Shown here: piece after piece, positions 26,370 through 35,303 of the stretch | Numbering within the stretch: the stretch's first letter is position 1 | How the letters are laid out: each line of letters starts with the position of its first letter | Assembly (NCBI RefSeq): GCF_900113665.1 | Contig: NZ_FOQD01000012.1 | Span: forward strand, 1-64,000 | DNA: 64,000 nt | Origin: Planctomicrobium piriforme | GTDB lineage: Bacteria; Planctomycetota; Planctomycetia; Planctomycetales; Planctomycetaceae | Direction: 5' to 3' | Notes under the pieces: generated by a model | Database searches by the model: none | The model's input: only the letters and a program-made list of their open reading frames with translations | Told to the model about the DNA's origin: nothing | Position numbers and translations under genes: made by a program

Positions 26370-27467
26370 TTAGAACTCGCCGACGACATTGCCGTCGCTC
26401 GGAGCGGCCAACAGGCCGACGGTGATGCCGGAAACGTTTTCGCTCACAAAGCGAACGCTGCCGTCGCCCAGCAGGCACTGCACGCCGCCGACGTGCGGGC
26501 TGAACGGTTCATCGTTCGGACCGCAGTTGTTGACTGACCAATAGCAGGTCGAAGGACCGCCCTTGGGAGTTTTGTTGTTGTTCAGGAACTGGTTCAAGTT
26601 GCCAGCGGTGGCCTGATTCGGGCCGGAGATGCCGTTGCCGGTGTCGCCGTCCGCCCAACGGTTCGGGCAACGCTGGTAAGTGCCAGTGTTGGACGAGCCG
26701 CCGTCCCAATAGGTGCCGCTGCAGGCTTCGAGGCCAGTGGTACCCCAGTTTGGATCATTCGCTCCATCGGCTTCGATGCCGGCCCCGTACTTGCCGGTGA
26801 TGTTCGCCGGGCGACCGGAGTCTTCCCAGATCGCAACGGTGTTGGAAAGGCCGTCAGTCGCATCGGAGATCTTGCCGTAACCGGTTCCCTTACCGGAGAG
26901 CAGGGAGTGGCTAAACAGCGCCTTGGTGGCGGTGTTCTGGCCGTAAGCGGCGTTGGTCGAGTCGGTCACGATGCTGGTATAGGAGATCGGCATGTAGTCG
27001 ACCTGGCCGTAGCCGCCGCCGCCTGCTTCATCGTAGTTGCCGTTGCTCGGACAGAGGAACGCGGTGATGACCGCTTTGGCTGCCGCCGGGTTGCCTGATG
27101 CCGTGTGATTGTACGGATAGGCGAAGTTGAACTTGTTGTACACCGGAGCCTGATCGATGAACGGCAGAACCGCGGTGAAGAACGAGGCACGGGCGAAGCC
27201 GGTCGTGGCGAAGGTGTTGAACTTGAATTCGCCCGATGTCGGAAACCGCTTGTAGGTTTCTTCGTAGTTGTGCATTGCCAGCCCCATTTGCTTGAGGTTG
27301 TTTTTGCACTGGGTGCGGCGGGCCGCTTCACGGGCCTGCTGCACGGCGGGGAGCAGCAGGGCGATCAGGATCGCGATGATCGCGATCACGACCAGAAGTT
27401 CGATCAAAGTAAAACCACGCGATCGCCGCTGGCCGGCAGTCCAGACTTTGTTACTAAGCTGACTCAT
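26370..27467 (-). CDS. DUF1559 pseudopilin-like protein
   Basis: 365 residues (MSQLSNKVWTAGQRRSRGF) with GGGAGA upstream of the ATG. All DUF1559 features are present: FTLIELLVVIAIIAILIALL, QAREAARRTQCKNNLKQMGL, and H-X9-DG (HVGGVQCLLGDGSVRF) before a GEF terminus. It is the close twin of the 24952 gene. Differences are concentrated in the first 18 residues and in scattered conservative changes (for example the GIEADGANDPNWGT region). Expression probably follows the same conserved upstream block. Confidence 0.93.
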   Translation of the reverse strand: MSQLSNKVWTAGQRRSRGFTLIELLVVIAIIAILIALLLPAVQQAREAARRTQCKNNLKQMGLAMHNYEETYKRFPTSGEFKFNTFATTGFARASFFTAVLPFIDQAPVYNKFNFAYPYNHTASGNPAAAKAVITAFLCPSNGNYDEAGGGGYGQVDYMPISYTSIVTDSTNAAYGQNTATKALFSHSLLSGKGTGYGKISDATDGLSNTVAIWEDSGRPANITGKYGAGIEADGANDPNWGTTGLEACSGTYWDGGSSNTGTYQRCPNRWADGDTGNGISGPNQATAGNLNQFLNNNKTPKGGPSTCYWSVNNCGPNDEPFSPHVGGVQCLLGDGSVRFVSENVSGITVGLLAAPSDGNVVGEF

Positions 27468-27601
27468 TCACATTCTCCCACAGGAAAAAATCCATTCTCC
27501 GACTTCAGGAAAGACAACAAAGAAAGACCTGCAGCCGGAATTCGCCCCCCATCACAGAACACCTGCGACAGGCATGCGAAGGGGATTCTCCAGAGGAAGA
27601 T

Positions 27602-27656
27602 GAAGTTTGAATAAAGCCGGGGCAACCTAACGGAATTGTAATCGTTCCGTTAGGTT
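27602..27656. promoter_or_regulatory. Conserved upstream block and 12-bp inverted repeat
   Basis: GAAGTTTGAATAAAG (27602-27616) matches GAAGATTGAATGAAG at 26184 and GAAGAACGAATGAAC at 28905. It is followed by AACCTAACGGAA (27624-27635) and TTCCGTTAGGTT (27645-27656), a perfect 12-bp inverted repeat with a 9-nt spacer. It lies upstream of the 26370 gene and downstream of the 27699 gene, so it could be an operator or a terminator stem. Confidence 0.5.
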
Positions 27657-27698
27657 CCCCGTAGCCATTATTTCGGACCATTATCCATGCGGATGGTC

Positions 27699-28781
27699 TT
27701 AGAACTCGCCCACGACTTCACCGTCCTTGGGATTCGCCAATCGACGAACCGTGTTGAAATCGATGTTCTCAGAAAGGTACCGCACAGCGCCGTCTCCCAT
27801 CAGAGCCTGCACCCCGCCGACATGCGGGCTGAACGGTTCATCGTTCGGTCCGCAGTTGTTAGCGCTCCAGTAGCAAGTCGAAGGACCGCCAGAAGGCGTC
27901 TTGTTGTTGTTGATTTTCTGGTTGATGTTGCCGCCTGGAGGCCCGGAAATTCCGCTGCCGCTGTCTGGATCGGCCCAGCGACCGGGGATGCCGTACTTCC
28001 CGGAGGCGCCGGTGTCGGCAGGAGTCGCATTCTTTGTTGCCGCCAACTGGCTCGGGTCGTAGTAGACGCCTGAAGTGGGGGACGCATGACCGAGCAAACC
28101 GCCAGCGGTGATGTCGTACGAACCCCCGTTGTTGGTCGGACGCCCGGCGTCTTCGATGATCAGCATCGTGTTGCTCAGACCGTCGGTCACCTTGGCGATC
28201 TTATTGTATGGTCCCAGGGCGCCGGAGACATCAATCCCCTGAACGTTTGCCGTGTAGGCAGACGATCCTCCACGGAAGCCCGTGCTGTCGAAGTCGACGT
28301 AGGCGATCGGCATGTAGTCGGTCAGGCCGTACCCTTGTGAGTCGGGTCCGGTGGTGCCGTTACTCGGGCACAGGTAGACGGTGATGGCGGCCTTGGCCGG
28401 AGTCGGGTTGCCGCCGGCGGTGTAGTGGAAATTAAAGTTCCACAGGTTGTACACCGGGGCCTGGTCAATGAACGGCAGCAGGCAGACGAATGTGGACGCT
28501 GCCGTAAACTGACGAGTCGTCGGGCTGGTCGACTCGTTCGTGAACTCACCCGAGGTCGGGAATCGCTTGTAGGTCTCTTCGTAGTTGAAGACGGCCAGGC
28601 CCATCTGCTTGAGGTTGTTCTTGCACTGCGAGCGGCGGGCCGCTTCACGGGCCTGCTGCACGGCGGGGAGCAGTAGTGCGATCAGGATCGCGATAATGGC
28701 GATCACCACCAGCAGTTCGATCAGTGTGAAGCCGCGTTGCGGCTTCACAATATTCGGCTTCGAAATTCGACAGACGCTCAT
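27699..28781 (-). CDS. DUF1559 pseudopilin-like protein
   Basis: 360 residues (MSVCRISKPNIVKPQRGF) with GGAG and GAGG close before the ATG. It has prepilin-like helix FTLIELLVVIAIIAI, QAREAARRSQCKNNLKQMGL and H-X9-DG (HVGGVQALMGDGAVRYLSE), ending in GEF. It is the most divergent of the four: the middle lacks the NAAYGQNT block and has GLLGHASPTSGVYYDPSQL instead. It is the most upstream member of the tandem set. The substrate or partner of these proteins is not known. Confidence 0.93.
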   Translation of the reverse strand: MSVCRISKPNIVKPQRGFTLIELLVVIAIIAILIALLLPAVQQAREAARRSQCKNNLKQMGLAVFNYEETYKRFPTSGEFTNESTSPTTRQFTAASTFVCLLPFIDQAPVYNLWNFNFHYTAGGNPTPAKAAITVYLCPSNGTTGPDSQGYGLTDYMPIAYVDFDSTGFRGGSSAYTANVQGIDVSGALGPYNKIAKVTDGLSNTMLIIEDAGRPTNNGGSYDITAGGLLGHASPTSGVYYDPSQLAATKNATPADTGASGKYGIPGRWADPDSGSGISGPPGGNINQKINNNKTPSGGPSTCYWSANNCGPNDEPFSPHVGGVQALMGDGAVRYLSENIDFNTVRRLANPKDGEVVGEF

Positions 28782-29113
28782 TCCTCAATCTCCAAAACGG
28801 GGGATGGTCGGGCCGTGCAAATGCAGTTGGCCGTCACTGATGACAGAACCCGCGGAAGCCGTGGTGCGACTCTCGCGGTTGAGGAGCATCATGCCTGTCA
28901 ATGTGAAGAACGAATGAACTCGCTGTTTGTGTGAAGAAGTTGTAATTTATTACGGACGTTAGACTTCCGTTATATTTTGTTGGGTGTTTCTCCGGCGTGG
29001 ATTCGGGAAAGTTCCTGCTTCAGTGGGGCTGCTTCAGACTTGGGATTTGGGCCATGCGAGGGTTCTGGTAACTTCCCCGGCATTGAATCAGGCCAGTGCT
29101 GGAAGGAGCCGGA
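28782..29113. other. 332-bp divergent promoter region
   Basis: It carries GAAGAACGAATGAAC (28905-28919) on the side of the DUF1559 gene and the AT-rich GTAATTTATTACGG around 28943-28957. The kdsA promoter must also lie here. No gene is evident. Confidence 0.5.
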
Positions 29114-29962
29114 ATGTCTGCCAATCTGCTGCAAGTCGATCGCTATCAATGCGGCCCGGGACGGCCGCTGCTGTTCATTGCCGGCCCCTGCGTGATCGAG
29201 TCCGAAGAACTCATTCGGGAGACGTCGCTGCGACTGGCGGACATGGCTCACAAACGGGGCTGGCAGATCGTCTTCAAGTCGAGCTTCGACAAGGCCAACC
29301 GCACAAGCTTCAATAGTTACCGCGGGCCGGGTCTGGAACGAGGGATGGAGATTCTCGCCCGTGTGCGCGAAGAAACCGGCTTGCCGATCACCACTGACAT
29401 TCATGAGCCGCAACAGGCGGCACCCGCCGCCAAGGTCTGCAAGATTCTGCAGGTGCCAGCCTTCCTCGCGCGGCAGACCGACCTGGTGCACGCCATTGCC
29501 TTGGCGGCCCGTGACAACGACGGCATCGTCAACATCAAGAAGCCGCAGTTCATCGCTGCCGAAGACATCATTCACGCTGTGAACAAATGCCGCGAAGCGG
29601 GCGCCAACAACGTCCTGCTCACCGACCGCGGGACAATGTTTGGCTACGGCCGTCTCGTCAACGACATGACCTGTATTCCGACCATGCAGGCGATGGGTTG
29701 CCCTGTTTGCATTGATGCCACTCATAGCGTGCAACGGCCCGGCGGCAGCACCACGGGCGGCAATCGCGGCATGGTGCCGTTCGTCGCGCGAGCGGCCGTG
29801 GCAGCGGGGGCCGATGCGGTCTTCATGGAGACGCATCCAGATCCCGACAAGGCGAAGAGCGACGGCCCGAATCAGGTGCGGCTCAGCGAGATCGAGAAGA
29901 TCTTTGAACAGTTGAGTCGGGTGCGCGAACTGATCACTGAGTTCAACGCGGCTGCTTCCTGA
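29114..29962 (+). CDS. kdsA: 3-deoxy-D-manno-octulosonate 8-phosphate synthase KdsA
   Basis: 282 residues from the ATG five nt after GGAAGGAG. It condenses PEP with arabinose 5-phosphate to KDO-8-phosphate for lipopolysaccharide synthesis. The N-terminal loop reads FIAGPCVIES with Cys26; metal-dependent KdsA enzymes have Cys here while the E. coli type has Asn, so this enzyme should need a divalent metal. KSSFDKANRTS, GLPITTDIHEP, NIKKPQFIA and THSVQRPGG are all family signatures. The C-terminal ETHPDPDKAKSDGP also fits. KDO synthesis indicates an outer membrane. A hairpin ATCAGC/GCTGAT at 29971-29989 may terminate it. Confidence 0.96.
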   Translation: MSANLLQVDRYQCGPGRPLLFIAGPCVIESEELIRETSLRLADMAHKRGWQIVFKSSFDKANRTSFNSYRGPGLERGMEILARVREETGLPITTDIHEPQQAAPAAKVCKILQVPAFLARQTDLVHAIALAARDNDGIVNIKKPQFIAAEDIIHAVNKCREAGANNVLLTDRGTMFGYGRLVNDMTCIPTMQAMGCPVCIDATHSVQRPGGSTTGGNRGMVPFVARAAVAAGADAVFMETHPDPDKAKSDGPNQVRLSEIEKIFEQLSRVRELITEFNAAAS

Positions 29963-29971
29963 GAGTCTCGA

Positions 29972-31444
29972 TCAGCAGGTGGCGCTGATTTTCTTCTTGA
30001 GCCAGTACGGCACCAGCCAGCGGCGGAGCGCGGCGTTGAACAGCCACAATGTCGAGCCGACGACGACTGGAAACAGTACGGGAAACTTTGGAATCAGAAA
30101 CCCCGCCGAGATGAGTACCGCACCTTGCATAACCACGAGGCCCAGCGCGGTGGCGATCCCCAGGAAGCGGTAGGGGACGATGGGGGACAGCATGAAAAAA
30201 GGGCCGCTCGCGACCAATCCGAACATGGCGCCGGTCGCGGCAGACGCAGCAATGTGATTGACAAAGGACAGGCTGACGGCCACGGCCACGATCATGACGA
30301 AGTCCGGAAGACTGAGCCACAGCGAGCCGAGTCGCCAGCCGGAATAGAGCTTCCGGTCGTCTCCGATGGCCAGGACCAGCGTCGAGAGGGTCTGTTCCTT
30401 GAGTTCCCGCTGCAGGCAGTCGCCCGGCTTGTTCATGGTAATCAAGACCCAGATTCCGCACTCGATGATGAGGCAGGCGATGGCCAGCTCGCGGTAGTTG
30501 GTCGAAACGAGAAGTGCAAATAGTCCCAATACCAACACGTGAGACAGGCACTTCGCCGCGAACAGCCAGCCTCCCTTCCCGTGGACATAGCAGGCCTGCC
30601 AGGCCAGTGCGTGATCCCAGCAACGGCGGCTGGTTCGGGTTTTTCGGGTTCGCTCCGTCGCTTCCGGGCCGTCGGCCTCGGCGAACTCATTTTGAAGCAT
30701 CCACAAAATGAGCACCAGGTAGGTCACTGCCATTCCACCGTAAAACAGGGCGGGCCTCCAGGGTGGGGTCGAGACCAGACCTTGCGCACCAATCGTCCAC
30801 ATGTACCGGCCGGCAGAAAAGCTGGCCAGCCAGTCGCCGACCGGGTGGACAGAAGCGGGAAGATAGGACTGCATCATCGAGAGCGAACGCAGCAGCGTTT
30901 CGGTGAGGTACGGGGTCGCCCACAGCAGACTGATGACCTGTCGACGAGTCGAATTGCCGACCATAGCGATGAGCAGCCCGACGCTGGCCGCGACTCCAAA
31001 CAGAAAGTAGAGACAGCACTCCGCGGCCACCAGTTGCCCGAGCGTGACGCCTCCCAGGGTGGAGGCCAAAGCGATCAAGGGCCAGCGGACCACGAACACC
31101 GAAAAGAAGTTGCCCACCAACTGCAGCAGCGTCAATCGGAGCCACTGCGAAGGGCTGACGCCCGCCAGTTGCAGCAGTTCGAAGAAGGCTCTGCGCTGCC
31201 GGTCGATCTGGTCTCCGGCGAGCCATCCGGCCAGGAAGATCGCGAGCAGGGCCCCTCCGCTGAAGAGCGCCCCCAGGGCCACAACACCTTGGCCGCCGGG
31301 CAGCGTGCGACGTACGAACAAGGCCAGCGCCAGCATCGCCAATTGCAATGCGAATCCGAACAGGCGAATCAGCGCCAGGTCAAAGCGGTTCGCCTGCCAG
31401 TCCGCCTGAGATCGCAAGAGCCCGCGAATCGTCGCCGACATCAA
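29972..31444 (-). CDS. Multi-pass membrane protein (ABC-2 permease-like)
   Basis: 490 residues with about 12 hydrophobic segments, starting MMSATIRGLLRSQADWQANRFD. The first half has an amphipathic stretch (RRAFFELLQLAGVSPSQWLR) like the cytosolic helix of ABC-2-type permeases, which commonly carry LLLAPVSRRE/LxxTPLS-like segments. A charged linker at 275-290 (ERTRKTRTSRRCW) splits it into two halves. No ATP-binding protein gene is adjacent, so the transporter call is tentative. It is convergent with kdsA, with only 9 bp between stop codons. Confidence 0.6.
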   Translation of the reverse strand: MMSATIRGLLRSQADWQANRFDLALIRLFGFALQLAMLALALFVRRTLPGGQGVVALGALFSGGALLAIFLAGWLAGDQIDRQRRAFFELLQLAGVSPSQWLRLTLLQLVGNFFSVFVVRWPLIALASTLGGVTLGQLVAAECCLYFLFGVAASVGLLIAMVGNSTRRQVISLLWATPYLTETLLRSLSMMQSYLPASVHPVGDWLASFSAGRYMWTIGAQGLVSTPPWRPALFYGGMAVTYLVLILWMLQNEFAEADGPEATERTRKTRTSRRCWDHALAWQACYVHGKGGWLFAAKCLSHVLVLGLFALLVSTNYRELAIACLIIECGIWVLITMNKPGDCLQRELKEQTLSTLVLAIGDDRKLYSGWRLGSLWLSLPDFVMIVAVAVSLSFVNHIAASAATGAMFGLVASGPFFMLSPIVPYRFLGIATALGLVVMQGAVLISAGFLIPKFPVLFPVVVGSTLWLFNAALRRWLVPYWLKKKISATC

Positions 31445-31526
31445 TGGGATCCTGGATCATTCTTTTTCAGAGAGACCGTTGTTTGAACTCCGTACGCAAA
31501 CTTGCCCCGACGCGTGGGGGCAGAAT

Positions 31527-31564
31527 GAAAAGTTTCGCCGCACACTCGGTGCGTGCGGCGAAAC
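31527..31564 (-). terminator. Terminator of the oxidoreductase gene
   Basis: GTTTCGCCGCAC (31532-31543) and GTGCGGCGAAAC (31553-31564) form a perfect 12-bp stem; on the minus strand TTTT follows. Confidence 0.85.
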
Positions 31565-31585
31565 GGGGTCAACAGAAAAGTTTGG

Positions 31586-32728
<1,143 letters not shown>

Positions 32729-32894
32729 TGCGAGTCTCCGTGGCGGTGTGTCTTTTGGTTGTTTTTGAATGACCCGGTGGGAAGCCGGAATGTATCAAGA
32801 ACGGCCTGGATGTTCACCACGGAGAGACGAGGGGCACGGAGAAAAATCTGACCTCCGCAACTCGAAGAGAGCGGCAGAATGCCTTTCACTCATC

Positions 32895-33266
32895 TCAAGA
32901 GTCCGTCTGGCCCAGATATTGCCCGCTCCAGCAAAGTGAAATATTCCCATCTGGGTGTTCGCAAACACTCAGTACAAGCGATTTCCAGCGTGATGAGTAC
33001 CGCAGCGTTTGGACGTATTGTGTCCATTTTCCAGGCCGTCCATGACCTCCTGCATTCTCAAGTCGTTCATCAGGTTCTCCGAGGATCTGGAGAACTTCTG
33101 GAACGGTCTTGGCTCCGGCCAACAGAGTCCGCATCTCCTGAACTTCAGACTCTTCAATCAGGGTAAAAAATGTTCCTCGTTGTGACTCAGGCAATTTCCC
33201 GCCGCACCAGCTGCAGTAATGCATGACGTACTGCGCACCGTTCATCGCCATGTGGTATTCGTTCAT
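32895..33266 (-). CDS. Small zinc-ribbon-like hypothetical protein
   Basis: 123 residues from the first ATG (MNEYHMAMNGAQYVMHYCSW); later ATGs are possible. YCSWCGGKLPESQRG is a two-cysteine knuckle of the kind that opens small single-domain proteins with a CxxCGxxLP motif. A helical part follows (EVQEMRTLLAGAKTVPEVLQ), then a beta part ending in ISLCWSGQYLGQTDS. No second CxxC is present, so metal binding is uncertain. Function unknown. Confidence 0.55.
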   Translation of the reverse strand: MNEYHMAMNGAQYVMHYCSWCGGKLPESQRGTFFTLIEESEVQEMRTLLAGAKTVPEVLQILGEPDERLENAGGHGRPGKWTQYVQTLRYSSRWKSLVLSVCEHPDGNISLCWSGQYLGQTDS

Positions 33267-33355
33267 CCGCACGTCGAATTCGACCGGGCACTTCGCATCC
33301 TAAGCATACCGGTCGGGCATCCCGCAACTGCACGACCTCTCGCTGGTGCCGTCTG

Positions 33356-34135
33356 TCATCGCAGGCCCTTTGATTTCAGAATCTCATCTGCCCAGGCGGC
33401 ATCGTCAGGGTTGAGCGGGGGGACCGGATCGCGGCGATAATCGAGACGGCTCTCGTAGGCGCCGATGCCGTATGCCCAGTCCACAAGCTGTTGCAGATCC
33501 AGTACCGTGTCCTGGTCACCGGTTTTCAGGGGAATCGCGATTCGGGGAAGCCGCGAACGAAACCGAACCGGGTAAATCTCGTAGTCACGACCTCCGCGCC
33601 GGGCAATGTTGACCAGGTAGTCCCAGGGTTTGAGTTCCGCAACCAGAACCTGGGGGGCGTCGATCGTATACGTCCCCCCTCGCAATAAATCGATCTCCAC
33701 AAGATGCACCGCCGTGGAGCGCAGCTCCTTCTGTTTGCGAAGATAAAGGTTTCGCCCCTTGCCGCGGCGCTTGTTCGTGGGACTGAGAAATTCCAGGACT
33801 GTTACCAGTTCTTGATGTTCGAGCGTGTAGACTTCGGCGAAAATCTCACGCATTTCGTCTTCCTGTTTTCTGAGACGGACAGGCTGGTCGGCGACGGCGG
33901 CGGCAGGACCGCTGTCGGACGCCGTGTCAGACTTGCGCAGAATCAGATTGTCCGGCCAGAGTTCCCGGTCGTCCTCCGAGATCCAGACACGGTCCCCGAT
34001 CTCGATATAGTAACCCGCTTGGACGAGGCCGGGTTGAAGCACTTCAATCGTTTTGACAACGAGTGCATCGTGAAAGCCCTTCCAGACGCGGCGATTCTCC
34101 AACCACGGATCCATCCCCGGAAACGGACCTGGCAT
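33356..34135 (-). CDS. DUF4058 family protein
   Basis: 259 residues starting MPGPFPGMDPWLEN, the hallmark opening of DUF4058, with AGGAG at about 6-7 nt. The longer frame adds 14 residues of no homology. The core VTVLEFLSPTNKRRGKGRNL and LVEIDLLRGG shows conserved acidic and basic residues that recall a nuclease-like fold, but no activity is established for the family. It is soluble, with no signal peptide. DUF4058 genes are frequent in planctomycetes and cyanobacteria. Confidence 0.85.
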   Translation of the reverse strand: MPGPFPGMDPWLENRRVWKGFHDALVVKTIEVLQPGLVQAGYYIEIGDRVWISEDDRELWPDNLILRKSDTASDSGPAAAVADQPVRLRKQEDEMREIFAEVYTLEHQELVTVLEFLSPTNKRRGKGRNLYLRKQKELRSTAVHLVEIDLLRGGTYTIDAPQVLVAELKPWDYLVNIARRGGRDYEIYPVRFRSRLPRIAIPLKTGDQDTVLDLQQLVDWAYGIGAYESRLDYRRDPVPPLNPDDAAWADEILKSKGLR

Positions 34136-34218
34136 ACATCTCTCCTGCGGCAAAGGGAACTCGCTCAATCGTCCCACTTTTGTCGCAGGGTTTCAATCTG
34201 AGTTGCGTGAGCAAGCGA

Positions 34219-34299
34219 ATTGTCCCGGACGCTCAAAGTCGCGCTGGAAGTGAGGGGGCAAAATTGTTTCGGAGCGCCCGATTCAGCGTCCGGGACAAT
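34219..34299. repeat. REP family pair, ATTGTCCCGGACGCT ... AGCGTCCGGGACAAT
   Basis: Perfect 15-bp arms at 34219-34233 and 34285-34299 enclose 51 bp. The right arm supplies the last codons and the stop of the racemase-family gene. Confidence 0.8.
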
Positions 34300-35251
34300 G
34301 ACCCCCAAGTTCCAATCCCCCTCGCAGCGGGTCGGCTTCGTCGAGCAGCAAGCTCCCCTCCCCAGTCACCCAGGCCTGGCCAGTGATGCGGGGAATGATC
34401 CGGCTTCCTTCCCACCGATAGCTCGCTTCGAACACGCTGCCGGTGATGCTTTCCTGTCGCCAGATTTCGCCGGGCTGCAGCTTGCCGTCGCTCGCCAGGC
34501 AGGCGATTTTTGCGCTGGTGCCAGTCCCGCAGGGGGAACGGTCATAGGCGCCGCCGGGGCAGAGGACGAAGTTCCGGCTCTGATTTCCGGGATCAACAGG
34601 CGAGCCGAACAGCTCGATGTGATCGATTTCCGCGCCTCCAGCCCCGGTGATCCCCTGCTCTGGAAGGGCCGAACGGATGCGTAGCGTCACCTCGGTGAGC
34701 CGTTTCACATTCCGCAGCGAGAGACGTTCGCCGTGATCGCTGACCAGAAAGAACCAGTTCCCTCCCCAGGCGATGTCGCCGGTGACCAGCCCCAGGCTTG
34801 GTACTTCGACGCTCACCTTTGATGCGAGTCGGTAGCTCGGGACATTCTCCAGCCAGACGGTGTTCTGGCCATCGTAAATGAACGGGATCTTCCCGACAGG
34901 CGTTTCGAGCCAATGTTCCCCAGCGGCAATGCGGCCCAGATGCCCAAGCGTGACGCCAAGGCCGATCGTCCCGTGCCCGCACATCCCGAGGCCGCCGACA
35001 TTGTTGAAGAAGATCACACCGGCAACACATTTCGGGTCGACCGGCGGGCAAAGCAGCGCCCCAACCAGCACATCCGACCCCCGCGGCTCGCAGACGATGG
35101 CTCGCCGAAAGTGATCGAACTCCGCCAGAAACCGCGCCCGCCGCTCGGCTAGGCTCCCATTCCCAAGATTAGGCCCGCCCCCCACAACCACTCGCGTCGG
35201 CTCTCCGCCGGTGTGGGAATCGATGATCTGGATGCGGTGGAATCGCGACAT
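34283..35251 (-). CDS. Proline racemase family enzyme (hydroxyproline epimerase-like)
   Basis: 322 residues from MSRFHRIQIIDSHTGGEPT. Both catalytic cysteines are present, in GLGMCGHGTIG and DRSPCGTGTSA, which points to a racemase/epimerase rather than a dehydratase (where the first is Ser or Thr). The likely reaction is 4-hydroxyproline C2 epimerisation. The last residues GHCPGR are encoded by the REP repeat arm, so the true ancestral C-terminus probably ended just before. The start is chosen by family alignment; the ribosome site is weak. No hydroxyproline catabolic partner is adjacent. Confidence 0.85.
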   Translation of the reverse strand: MSRFHRIQIIDSHTGGEPTRVVVGGGPNLGNGSLAERRARFLAEFDHFRRAIVCEPRGSDVLVGALLCPPVDPKCVAGVIFFNNVGGLGMCGHGTIGLGVTLGHLGRIAAGEHWLETPVGKIPFIYDGQNTVWLENVPSYRLASKVSVEVPSLGLVTGDIAWGGNWFFLVSDHGERLSLRNVKRLTEVTLRIRSALPEQGITGAGGAEIDHIELFGSPVDPGNQSRNFVLCPGGAYDRSPCGTGTSAKIACLASDGKLQPGEIWRQESITGSVFEASYRWEGSRIIPRITGQAWVTGEGSLLLDEADPLRGGLELGGHCPGR

Positions 35252-35303
35252 TGTGTGATTGATGTACTCTCGCGTAGAAGAACCAATAGCAAGAAACACT
35301 CGC

